This document shows positions 46,822-56,854 of a DNA stretch of 64,000 bases, piece after piece (position 1 is the first letter of the stretch; the number at the start of each line of letters is the position of its first letter). The stretch is from Telopea speciosissima. Its lineage: Eukaryota > Streptophyta > Magnoliopsida > Proteales > Proteaceae. Under the pieces are notes generated by a model. It ran no database searches, was not told the DNA's origin, and saw only the letters and a program-made list of their open reading frames with translations. The stretch is from assembly GCF_018873765.1 (NCBI RefSeq), contig NC_057924.1:7316001-7380000 (forward strand), written 5' to 3'. The translations under genes were made by a program, and so were the position numbers.

Positions 46822-49800
46822 ATGGTGTGCGAGAAGTGTAAGTCTCACCTGAAACCTTTTTATTCGTCTTTTTATTAATCTGAGCTGAACCCTACAGTTT
46901 AATTAAGAAGAAAGAAAAACAGAAAAAGGTTAAATTTTGAGATAACGAGTTAGAGATTTTTTTTTTGATTGATTGGTTTACAGGTGAGAAGAAGTTATCG
47001 AAGGTTATCGTTCCGGACAAGTGGAAAGAAGGGGCTAGTAACACCAACGAGGGTGGTGGTCGTAAGATCAACGAAAACAAGCTTCTCTCAAAGAAGAACA
47101 GGTTCATTCCCTCTTTCTCTTCCTTTCTGTCTTATTGTTTCCCCATTAAATCTCCTGTGTGTGTTCAGATTAGTCGATGATTCCATTCCTGATTTGATGG
47201 CGCAGTTTAAGTTTTTCCTTGGACGAGTATTTTCTATTTTCTATTACTATTGGCGAAATATTTCTTTTTTTCTTTCTTTTGGTGCTGTCCAATTGTTGGG
47301 TATTCACTCAAACTCTCCATGAATGTTTTTAGTCCAAATTGTATTATCAATTGAAACAAAAATCTGTCGAGAGGAAGGGGGGGGGGGGGGGGTGGAGAGA
47401 AGGGAGGCAAGTGGGCACCCGACACAGTATCTACAAGTAGGAAAGTGCAAACCCTAACTCTGAATCTTGATACGTAATTTTCTATTAGACCCATGTTGGC
47501 GAAATATTTCTTTTGGTACCTGTTTTTTCCCATCTTTTCGGCCAAGAAGTATGGGCACGTGGCAGAGCGTGAGAGGTGCGGTGGGATAAAGATCAACCAA
47601 CAGCATGTGGATGGTTGGTTTAAGAGGGGCCCACCATGCCTAGGAGTAATCTAAAGAAAAGGGGCACGCGACAGGGCGAGTTGTTCCACAAAGAAGTCGT
47701 GTGCAAGCCAGGGACACATGACTGTAGAATAGTTGGGTTACGGATTCATGGAAGAAAAGGCTTGACGGTTGTGGCAACTGCCAAGTAGTGGTTTTCGTCG
47801 TCTCCATCTGTAAAAGATAAGAATCTTTATGAAAAAACACTGAACAACAACATACAACAAACACACAACTTGATTCCTCTTTTTTGCGTTTATCTTTCAG
47901 TCGCTTTCCCAGTTTATTTTATTCAAAATGTACGCTTTCGTCATTGGATCACACCCTGTACAGAGTCAGGGATTTGTCCGTTGCTCAATAACGGTATGGT
48001 TTAATGCACAATTTGTATGTTGAAGCATTTGTTTTCTTTGTTTAATTGTTCTCTTAGTTTAGTTATCCGTTCATCTTCTTTTTTACTACGTTTTATCTCC
48101 TTTACATTTCGCATTGCTATTGTCTTGATTGTGTTCATGCTCTTGGCTTAACCCAAAAGTCCTTAGAGTTATTGATGTAGTCCTAGATAGGAGAAGTCCC
48201 ACTAGGAGCCAGGAGAATGGGTTCACCTAACAAGGCTGGCCGATTGGGACAGCTTAGGCTAAATAGGGCAGAAATTAGGGTTAGGGTTAACTAATGGTAA
48301 TGGGGTTTATAGGGTTTTAATATGCAGGTTTTAAAGGTCTTAATGAACTATGTTTGGTTAGGTTTGAATAAGCTTTTAAATTTCAGAAATTTTAGGCTAG
48401 GGTTTCGGGTTTTGGAAATGAAGGGGGAGATGAGATTTAGGGTTTAGAACTGGAATTTGGGCTGGAGCTTAAGGTCGAGTGTTAAGGGCAGTGTAGGGGC
48501 GGTTCGGTTGCAATATTGAAGGATTTGGATGGTTGGATAGGTCTAGGTAAGTTTTAGGGTTTTGGGGTTTTAATGGTGATGGAGGGATTTAGGGTTTTTC
48601 GTGGACAGTTGAGGCTGCAGGTTAGATAGAGTGGAGGTACTGGTATGGAGAGGTTATGTTCTGATTTTTTATGAATATGGGTGAAGGATGAATGATAGAA
48701 TGTATTTAGAAAAGCTAGGGTATTGGGGGATCGATTAGGTTAGATGGGGGGGAAGAAGAAGAGAAGGATAACTTGCAGGGAATTAAAAATAACTCACTGG
48801 TTTGATCTCCTTCAAAGGCAACAGTAGCTTGATGTAGCTTGATAGTAGAAAAGGGACCTCCCGATCTACAAGATGCAAGGAGTTGCCGGAATCCACCAGT
48901 CCTTCCACCTTGATATGACTCACAAGGCCTCCTTGATATTACCCACAAGGAACACTCTCAAAGAGCAAGTAGCAGCATAAAGAAACGATTTTTTTTTAAA
49001 ACATAATTGGTGGGGGAGCCTCTCCCACGATCTCTTATTAAATAAGAGGCCAAAGGCCTAATTCCTAAAACTATTACAACTTAATCTCCATCCAAAATCG
49101 TGGAGAGGTACAATTAAGTGTTTTAAAACAATTCAAAAAGCATAAAAAGACTCAATTGACCCTAATGACTTAAAACAACTTAAACTACTTGAAATAAAAG
49201 AAGATTCCCTACTAGCCAATAGGATATAAGAACCTCTTAGCCAATAGGATTACTTCACTTAAATGAGACCAATTGAACCAATTGGATGCAACCAATTTAA
49301 ACCGGTTCAATTAAAAACACAAAATAAAAACTAAGTATAGAACTAAACTAAACTAAGGCTCCTACTAGGCTTAGGGTGGCTTCTTCAATTCGAGGAGGCT
49401 AGGATCTGCATTAGTTACTCAAGCATGAGGGAGCCTAGTCTCTTGGTTAAATGTCGGATAAGGCATACTAGCCTCGTTTGAGCCTGTGTCAAAGGTTCTA
49501 GCATGCCCGCACCTACATCCACCACATATATGTGCCATTTGTTGGTGTTTTATTTTCTAACACTCTCACAGGATGACACAAATGCAGTGAATGTAGTTGC
49601 GGGCGTGCCAGAACCTTTAACGCAGGCTCAAACGGGCTAGTATGCCTTATCTGACTTACTACCAGGGAATTGGGGCTCCCTCGTGCCTGAGTAACATTAA
49701 GGATCTTTGGGTTAAACCAAGAGCGTGATCACAACCGAGCACAATGGCAATACGTAACGCAAAGAAAATAAAACGCAGTAAAAAGGGAAAAGAATGAACA

Positions 49801-52800
49801 GAGAAACAAGGTAAGAAAACAATTAATGAAAGAAAACAAACTTTAGATCATACCATTACTGAGTGGCGGATAAATCCTTGACTCCATACAATGAGTGATC
49901 CAATGATGAAAGCATACATCTTAGAATAAAACTAAGGAACTGGATAAAGGACAAATGCAAAAGAAAAGAAAAGAGTAAAATTGGGTGTTTGTCGTGTGTT
50001 GTTGAGTGTCTTTCTCTCATAAAGACTCTTGTCTTTTATAGATGGAGCCCACGAAATCCTCAATTTGGCAATTGCCATAACCGTCAAACTTCTCTTCCAT
50101 GAGTCCATAAACCAGCTATCCTTTCCTGCCACGTGTCCCTGGCTTGCACACGTCTCCTTTGTAGATTAGCCCATTATATTGCATGCTTCCTTTCTTCCAC
50201 AATTACTTCCTGATGTGGTAGACCCCACTCAAGATCACCAATCGTATCCGCGCCTTTGGTTGATCCTTATCCTGGTCGCACCCCTCACACCTTGCCACGT
50301 GGCCATATTTCTCGGCCTATCCTAGGCCTAAAAGTGGGAACAAACACCCTTCTATGAGGGTGTTGGAAAAATCACCATGCAATTGTTGGGTATTAACTCA
50401 AATTCGCCATGAAAGTTTTTAGTGCAAATTGTATTATCAATTGATACAAAAACCTGTCGAGAGGTGGGAGTGGGGGTGGAGAGAAGGGAGGCAAGTGAGC
50501 ATCAGACATAGTATCTACAAGTAGGAAAGTGCAAACCCTAACTCTGAATCTTGATGCGTATCAACTGTCAAGTCCTTGCTTACGAGACTATGTAAAGATA
50601 AGCCTGAAAGTTCATACCTTTCCACCCCCACCCCCCTTTGTCAAAGGTTTCTGTTTCACATGCTGTTACATGGAATGATGGAAGGCTTTCATTTTTATCA
50701 TCTGGGATCCATGTCTTCTGCGGAAGGCCTTAAAGCCTCTCCTCAGACCTAGAATCGTGTACCAAGAGACTGAGGAGAGGCCCAATATATATAAGCTATC
50801 TAACTGAATGGATAGAGAGAAGATGGACTGCCACCTCTCTGGTTAATCTTGATATTATGGCACTGAACTGCCACCAATATCTGTGGTTAGCATTAGTGAT
50901 CTCTTCTTGGATGTATTTAACATCTTGCTTAGAGTCATTATCTCCACAAGCTGGTCCCTATTATCTTCTTGGATGTATTTTTCCCTCTTGCTTAGAGTCA
51001 TATGACTTACATATTTGTTATGGAGAAAAGTTTTCCAAGCACAGATGCTAGCTGTCATAAGTTATTTCAAAACTCTCTGCTGTCTGCTTCAGTTAGACTT
51101 CAAATCATATAAAGTTTCTTCTATCTTAGTTTACTAGTTCTTTTGCTCTTTTAGCATTCTCATATAATTCAGCATGTATGTGCTTTTTTAATCCTACGAT
51201 TTGGGAGGTCCATTTTTTGTTGGACTTTTGACATCCTCTTAAAGACACAGAATACATGTACTTTCTTTCCTATCCTAGCAAGGAATTATTTCATTTCCTC
51301 TGAAGGTCACTGCCATCCTAGCTGCTCACAAATTAGACAGTTGCATGATCTCATTGTCACATGGCATGGGCATGTGGCATCAGAGTCTCTCTCTATATTA
51401 AATAATTAAATGGGGAAGAAGCTGAAAGGACCTTAAAGGATTAGTGTCTTGTTTAAATTGTCTCTTCTACTTGGCCAGAGTGGGCTTCTTTTCTCCTTGC
51501 TACTGACATTTTATTTGTCATTGTTTCAATAGTGTATCCTTCTTTTTGTTCCTTGGTTGCTTATAGGGAGGCCCATGTGTTAGCCAAGGGTGCTTCTATT
51601 TTGAATTTGTCTAGAGTTTGGTGTATTCAGTCACCCTATTTTCATTGTAAATCCTGCTCTTCTTTCTGGCAGGAAAATTTTCTTCTCTTTCTTTAAATAA
51701 TAGATTGTTGATTTCTTATTGACTGAACAAAGGGGGAAGAAGCAGAAAGGACCTTAATGTCCCATTACAAAGCAGCAGCTCGGAGACTAGAGCCATGTGT
51801 GACGTCAGTCTAAGATGTATCAGGTTTACACATGCCGGCCTCTAGAAATCAGATTAGAGGGGACACAGCCATGGGTTTGGAAATTGCATAAAGATTATGA
51901 AATCTGAAGGAACATGAGAAAAACAAGAATAAGAAAGTTCATGGTACCTTCCTAGATCTGACCTTCTAATAATTCTTGTTTAGGGGTACAAAGTGCAAAC
52001 ACACTTCTCTTCACATTCAGGCTGGAGCATCCTCCATCCCTCAAAAGATAGTCTTTCCTTTTTTGGCTGTCCTAAATTGTTTGTCCATCACGTAAATAAA
52101 ATAATAGATTCTTAGCAAATTTACCATGTTAACCTTTTCACTTATTCTCACCTTGCATTCATTCTTTTATTTGAAAAGCATTTTATCATAAGTAATGGAA
52201 GGACAATTTTGGAAGGCAGGGAGGTTTTTAATGCTTTAATCACCCCTTCTTAAACTTTTTGTTCTTCAAAGGGGACGGTTATTGCAGGACAGAGGTATCA
52301 AGTGCAGTGGAGAACCATGACTAGGGTCCTTAGTGTTGAGGTGTCCCTGTGATCTGTCGTCTCTCTGGAAAGAGAGAAACAATTTATAAGAATAAGAAAG
52401 CCTTGATTAAGGCAATCATCAGGTGCTGCCTTCATGCTTTTTCACACCACTAATTGTAAGACTTCAAAAGATTGCAATATTTTTCACAATGGAGAATAAG
52501 AAACTTAGGTAAAGGTGGCTTCAAGTTGTGGCTTGTATTACTTTAAGTTCCTTGGTGCCCTCCACTTCACTTGGATCTATTGATAATAAGTATACAAACA
52601 TCAGTTTGTTCATAACCCTTGACAGTTGACAATAAATGGCATTGTTGTTTGTTTCAGGACCTTCTCTAGAGTTCTTATTCAATCTCGTTTTAATGCATAC
52701 TGATAATGATAAAGATTACATATTTATCACCATTTGTGAGGCGGTGAGGCCTTACATCTAGTTGCTCCTTGTCCAATCTCTGGATCCTCCTTTTTTTCCG

Positions 52801-53453
52801 AACAAAGGGAAGGGTAAGGGTCTTCTTCGGTAGATCCCTCTTGTTCCTGTTTAGTCCCCTTTGTTTCGGAAGTTCTTCCAATTTCTAGATACCTATTTTT
52901 TATTTTTTTTTAAAATTAAAGTTATATGGATGGTTGTATCATTTGGAGGAATTCTTTTCAGTTAGTACTTAAGTTTTTCGAATTACTGCAGCACTGTTAC
53001 TCTTCTTTTTCTTGAAATTCTTGTAAGGCTTGATTTTTGCAATTTTCTATTTTAGAACAAGGTCCCATAAATTCTTCAACTTTTCTATTGGCTAGGTTTT
53101 GACAAATCTTTAAAAGGTTTTTACATGTTGTTTCTGGAGGATTTCAATATCATGAGGTACAGAATGTCTTACCTTTTCCTGGACACACAGGTGGACTCCT
53201 TACGGAACAGTCAAGTGCATCATTTGCAAGCAACAGGTGCACCAGGATGCCAAATACTGTCACACATGTGCTTACACAAAAGGTAGTTTGCTTTGATGCC
53301 TCGAGCCACTTTACCATTCTAGTTTGGGGGGTTTGAGAAGATTTATATTACTTCAGGGAGGTTTCTGATGTGTTTTATTGTTGTACAGGAGTATGTGCAA
53401 TGTGTGGTAAGCAAGTACTTGACACCAAGCTTTACAAGCAAAGCAATGTTTGA
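46822..53453 (+). CDS. CRIPT homologue (cysteine-rich zinc-binding protein)
   Basis: Small conserved Cys-rich protein; the animal homologue binds PDZ proteins and is a component of the activated minor spliceosome, the more likely shared role in plants. Exons: 46822-46837 (16 nt), 46984-47101, 53191-53282 and 53389-53453, giving 96 residues; all introns GT..AG with phases that fit. Protein: [19 protein letters not shown], then [56 protein letters not shown] and SNV. Four C-x2-C zinc knuckles are intact. Intron 2 is 6089 bp, far above the other introns (about 0.1 kb), because of the insertions at 47290-50560. The gene appears intact despite them. Confidence 0.93.
47290..47476 (+). repeat. direct repeat DR1 in CRIPT intron 2
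   Basis: CAATTGTTGGGTATTCACTC through GTGCAAACCCTAACTCTGAA to TTGATACGTA. By eye about 90% identical to DR2 at 50380-50560; DR1 has a run of about 17 G near 47380 where DR2 has a shorter mixed run. The word TTGGCGAAATATTTCTTT stands both before (47253) and after (47500) DR1. Confidence 0.75.
47500..50379. mobile_element. 2.9-kb element with ~0.6-kb TIRs in CRIPT intron 2
   Basis: Left arm about 47500-48130 and right arm about 49750-50379 are inverted copies over roughly 600 bp. Paired text includes GCCACGTGG-type words, TGCAAGCCAGGGACAC(A/G), CATGGAAGA, TTGACGGTT.TGGCAA, TCTTTATGA, GCTTTCRTCATTGGATCAC. The ~1.6-kb centre has no transposase; it is a patchwork of AGGGTTT words with a second, smaller palindrome (49430-49700, GGATAAGGCATACTAGCC / GGCTAGTATGCCTTATC). 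Long TIRs suggest a Mutator-like or foldback transposon. Direct repeats DR1/DR2 flank it. Confidence 0.65.
49430..49700. repeat. inner palindrome of the CRIPT-intron element
   Basis: Arms of about 110 bp: GAGCCTAGTCTC, GATAAGGCATACTAGCC, GTTTGAGCC, AAAGGTTCTAGCATGCCCGC and CTACATCCACC pair with ATGTAGTTGCGGGCGTGCC, AGAACCTTT, GGCTCAAACGGGCTAGTATG, CCTTATC and GGGGCTCC. The loop near 49540 is AT-rich. Likely a separate small element. Confidence 0.6.
50380..50560 (+). repeat. direct repeat DR2 in CRIPT intron 2
   Basis: Second copy of DR1, same orientation, starting right at the end of the long-TIR element (ATCACCATG/CAATTGTTGGG) and ending TTGATGCGTA. Confidence 0.75.
50885..51005 (+). repeat. 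tandem duplication inside CRIPT intron 2
   Basis: CTTCTTGGATGTATTT.....CTTGCTTAGAGTCAT occurs twice, 69 bp apart (about 50903 and 50967), a short diverged local duplication without coding meaning. Confidence 0.6.
51555..51720 (+). mobile_element. possible LINE RNase H fragment
   Basis: The frame [20 protein letters not shown] resembles the end of LINE RNase H (typically '..PREAN.VAD.LAK..'). It is short and only one motif supports it. It sits in CRIPT intron 2, in the sense direction. Confidence 0.35.
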
Positions 53454-54117
53454 TGCAAACCAGATATGGCGTCGTCCCTCTGCTGAAGTATTGCCCTACT
53501 GTCCCTTGGCTTTGTAAATTGCCATAACCTAAATCTTCCCACATTTTCTAACAAACAGTGTTCTCAATTAGTAAGAGTGGGAGTAGTTCCTCTAATACAT
53601 TCTCTTGGGTGTAAAGAAATGCTTTTGAGTTTTAGATTTCTCTTGCTTCTGTATGGACATTCTTTCTTGTGAGGAAAGTCCAGTAGGTAGAAAGTGTACT
53701 TCATTCTTCTCAAACTGAAGCCACAATATTATGCAGGAGACTGTAGAAACTGTCTTTAAAATTGTAATTGAAAAAAAAATTAGGGTTGTGCTTTAGCCTT
53801 CAATAAATGATTTTTAAAGTTTCAAAGGAGTAGGGATCCACGACAAAGGTGGGAGGTTTTTTCTTTTATTGGCTTTTTTTTGCCTTGTGGTAATGTTAGT
53901 TGATGTCTAATTTTATATGAATATTGTGCATATTATCATTTAATCATAAGTTAGATTTTTTGAAAAAGAAAGTTGTAGGAATAATAATTCCTCTCTATAT
54001 TGATATTCTTAATTATTTGTCATGTGACAATATGACATTAATTGGTCACATGACAAAGGACTTACACCTATCTCACATGTCAAGTTTTAGGCCATATTAA
54101 ACATCTTAATTCACATG
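53454..54117. other. 3' flank of CRIPT
   Basis: Probable 3' UTR and intergenic DNA. A perfect inverted repeat TTTGTCATGTGAC / GTCACATGACAAA (54016-54056) separated by a short loop is the only structure noted. Confidence 0.5.
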
Positions 54118-54290
54118 AACCAAGAAAATCTGAGCTCCACCATTCCATGAAAGCTAGGGCATTTAGCGCGAAGCAAACTACCGGGTGGTTTACGATCAGG
54201 GCTTCCATTTTCGTCGCTTGAATGCACTTCGGCTTTTGAGCCTCTGCTAGTGCCCTACGTCTTTAACCAAGAAAATCTGAGGTCCAACAT
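54118..54290. other. structured 103-nt segment between 26-bp direct repeats
   Basis: AACCAAGAAAATCTGAG(C/G)TCCA(C/A)CAT occurs at 54118-54143 and 54265-54290. The inserted 121 bp is GC-richer than its surroundings and foldable: TAGGGCA (54155) pairs with TGCCCTA (54251); GAAGC pairs with GCTTC enclosing AAACTA-CCGGG-TGGTTT; GGCT-TTTG-AGCC follows. No tRNA, snoRNA C/D box or ORF identified. Might be a small insertion or an RNA gene; undecided. Confidence 0.4.
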
Positions 54291-54409
54291 ATGAAAATTG
54301 AAAACTGTTCAACCTTGCGAAGATACCAAAAAATGAAGAAGAGTCCAACTCAAAACTTTCATGTCAGCGGTGATGGTTTCCTTGTGAATTCAGCTTCCCT
54401 TAGTAATAT

Positions 54410-54813
54410 TAGGGGTGTCAATTTCCAGCTCGAACGAGGCAAAATGATTGAAACTAACTGGTTTAGTCCGATCAAACTAAACGCTTATTGGTTGATTTTT
54501 GTTTGGGGTTTTATAATCAAATCGTAACGATCGAAAATCGAAAACTGATCCGAGTAAAAAAGAAATGAAAAAATACAATAAAATGTCATCATTTTTGTAT
54601 TTTTTGATGTATACATATGAAAAACTGAAACCAAATCAAGAACATCCATAGCATTTCGATAAGAGCCCATTACACCAACCTGATAAGAAAAAAACAAATC
54701 GATTCGAATTGAAATCAAAATCGACCAAAACAAAACATTAGTGTAATGATTTGGTTTTGGTTTGACCCATTATCGGCTCGAAACCAGTTCAATCCAACTG
54801 ACTGACACTCTTA
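54410..54813. mobile_element. hAT-like non-autonomous element
   Basis: Ends TAGGGGTGTCAATTTCC and (right end, read inward) TAAGAGTGTCAGTCAG; interior rich in GAAACCAAAT/ATTTGGTTTT words. Flanking 8-mers do not match. Related to 13555-14109 and 39751-40131 by its ends. Confidence 0.5.
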
Positions 54814-54839
54814 CCTTCCAGGTTAAGTGCACTCTTATT

Positions 54840-55083
54840 CATGGTTTTAGTGCACTATATTGGAACGGGTATCAGCAACATGCAAAATCGATACGATACC
54901 GATACAGTATCGGCCTAGATCGGCTATATCAGACAAAATTACCCCTGAATTTCCTTAAAAAATGAGTTTTCTGACTATTTTACGTCTTATCCGTACCGTG
55001 CTGCTGATACGGTATCGGCACGGTATCGATATCGTTGACTAGCAAAAGTATCGGGCGATACAATACCGATACTTAGAACAAGG
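54840..55083. mobile_element. 244-bp 'TATCGG' MITE
   Basis: Left end CATGGTTTTAGTGCAC, right end (read inward) CCTTGTTCTAAGTATCGG. Both arms contain CGATACCGATAC and GTATCGGC words, giving strong foldback potential. Same style of ends as 182-1340 and 9564-10664. Confidence 0.55.
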
Positions 55084-56404
55084 AAAAAAAACCCAAAAAG
55101 AACCGGGTTCGACAATAGACAATTCTCAGATTACGATAGTTTGGCTGATAAGGCCAGACAAATTCCGGAATGTGGAGTGGAGTCACTGGACTCGAGCTTC
55201 CTTCACGGACAAACCCATGTTCCTCATCTCCCCGAGTTTCGAAACTTCGATTCCGAGTTCTTCGACACAGAGAGAGTCCCCCCTAATAAACCCTTTGAAC
55301 TACTTAAGGCCGAGTGGCCCCTTCCCTTCCGACCTCCGACGGTTCGATCTTTTGCAGCCCCGGCGCCGCCAAAGGAGGTAAACTCTCTGTCTCTCTCTGC
55401 TTCCTCATATTCATTTCCTTAGAAATGGAACTTCACGATCTCCAAGTTTTAGAATCATGGAAAAATGATAGTCTGCATAAATCATTGCTATTAATGGGCA
55501 CTCAAAACTATTTTATGCACTGTCTACAAGTCTACGAGTAGATCATCTACATCTAGACATCTACATCTAGACATCTAGATTTGTGACTAAGAATTGTGTA
55601 TGAGGCCAGTCTCCGGAGCTGCTGCATGATAATTGTTTGGTTGGCTTGACTGTGTGAACTATTAATCCTTCATCAATAAATAGAAAAAACAGTGTAACTT
55701 TGAATTATTTTGTAAGCTCTCTTTTGTGTTGAAAATTCAAATAGAAAAAACGCGGTGATCTTGATTCCTGTCCTCCTTCCCCATTAGTCCCACTGGGTCT
55801 ATTCCGTTTTGTTATTTTCTTCCTATTCTTCTATATGATGAGGTTTTCATTAGGGTTTCAGTCTTCTTGGGTTCGAAGATCATGAAGTTCCATTTCTGAT
55901 TTCGTCAGTTGGTGTGAAAGTGTGATTCGTAAACTGATTCCCTTAGGGTTTCCGAGCTTCTGAAACTCGATCCGTTGTTGCTCGGAAAGGCATATTGATT
56001 AGGGCGTGTGCTTCAATCCTTGTGAGACCTGAAGATTAGGGCTTTTCCCAAATGATAATGGGTTAATGGTCATCTGTATTCAGTATTAAGAGAGAGAAAT
56101 TTTATACTTTCATTGATGTAATCGTCCTGCAAGAATTCCCAATGCTACATGTGAAGTGGATAATTGTTATTTTTTCAGATGGTTACTCAAAGCTATATTT
56201 TATGATTTCTATTAAGTAGATATATGTTCATTCACAAATTGAATCCCAGTCTATTTTCTAAATGTTTTATGATTTCTTTTATTCATGTACATGCATGACC
56301 CTTATGAATTAATAGGAGGAAAGGTATAATGTTTTTTGGGTTCTCAAGCTCAAATGAAATGGGTGCTTGATATGTAGTTGCCTTGAACTTTGGATACAGG
56401 CATT
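55084..56404 (+). other. open segment and probable leader region of the PPR gene
   Basis: From about 55099 to 55377 a frame without ATG reads GFDNRQFSDYDSLADKARQ.. and ..PFRPPTVRSFAAPAPPKE; it ends at a possible donor (GGAG/GTAAAC). It is coding-like (Pro/Phe rich) but matches no family I know. Joined to the acceptor TTGTTCAG near 56699 it would end in a stop after a few codons. It may be a leader exon or a decayed gene. The rest, 55440-56400, is AT-rich and empty. Confidence 0.3.
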
Positions 56405-56640
56405 TAGGTAATAATTCCTCAATTTTATGGGTGTATATTGCCGTTTTTTGTCCCGGTCCCATACTTAAAAAAATTCTAATATTTAAAACGTATACTGTCC
56501 GTTTTCCTTTTTTTTTTTTTTGGGTCCTTCTCGAAATGTTTGACCGTATATTTTACTGTCCCATTCAATTTCTAAGCCATTTTAACAGTGCCATCCCAAA
56601 CAAAGTTGTTTTGCTGTTCCCATTCTTTTCAGTTAACTAT
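56405..56640 (+). repeat. diverged copy of the ACCGT/CCGTTTT repeat
   Basis: Contains TTTAAAACGTATACTGTCCG, TTTGACCGTATATTTTACTG and a T run, resembling the right part of 9985-10480 and 25109-25631 (TTTAAAACCCGTATCGTCC). It lies in the promoter side of the PPR gene. Confidence 0.4.
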
Positions 56641-56734
56641 ATTTATTGCCGACCCCGTTTCCTCTTCCTTATATAATTCTTTGCTTATTGTTTGTTCAGT
56701 CGAAATCCACAGCAAACCCTTAGTTCCCTGCACA

Positions 56735-56854
56735 ATGACCGAGAGTTCCTCTGAAGATGGTTTTTTCCGTTCAGAACTTCAAGTAATCAACCATGTTCTG
56801 CAGGATCTTACTCAGGAAAAGGCAAGAGTGGAAGCTTTCTTCAAACCCATGTAA
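56735..56854 (+). CDS. upstream ORF overlapping the PPR start
   Basis: 39 codons, MTESSSEDGFFRSELQVINH and on to EAFFKPM. Its ATG (CACAATGACC, A at -3) lies 58 bp before the PPR ATG (56793) in another frame, and it ends 62 bp inside the PPR frame. It has no family I recognise. If both ATGs are on the mRNA it would reduce PPR translation. It is also possible that the mRNA starts downstream of it. Confidence 0.35.
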   Translation: MTESSSEDGFFRSELQVINHVLQDLTQEKARVEAFFKPM

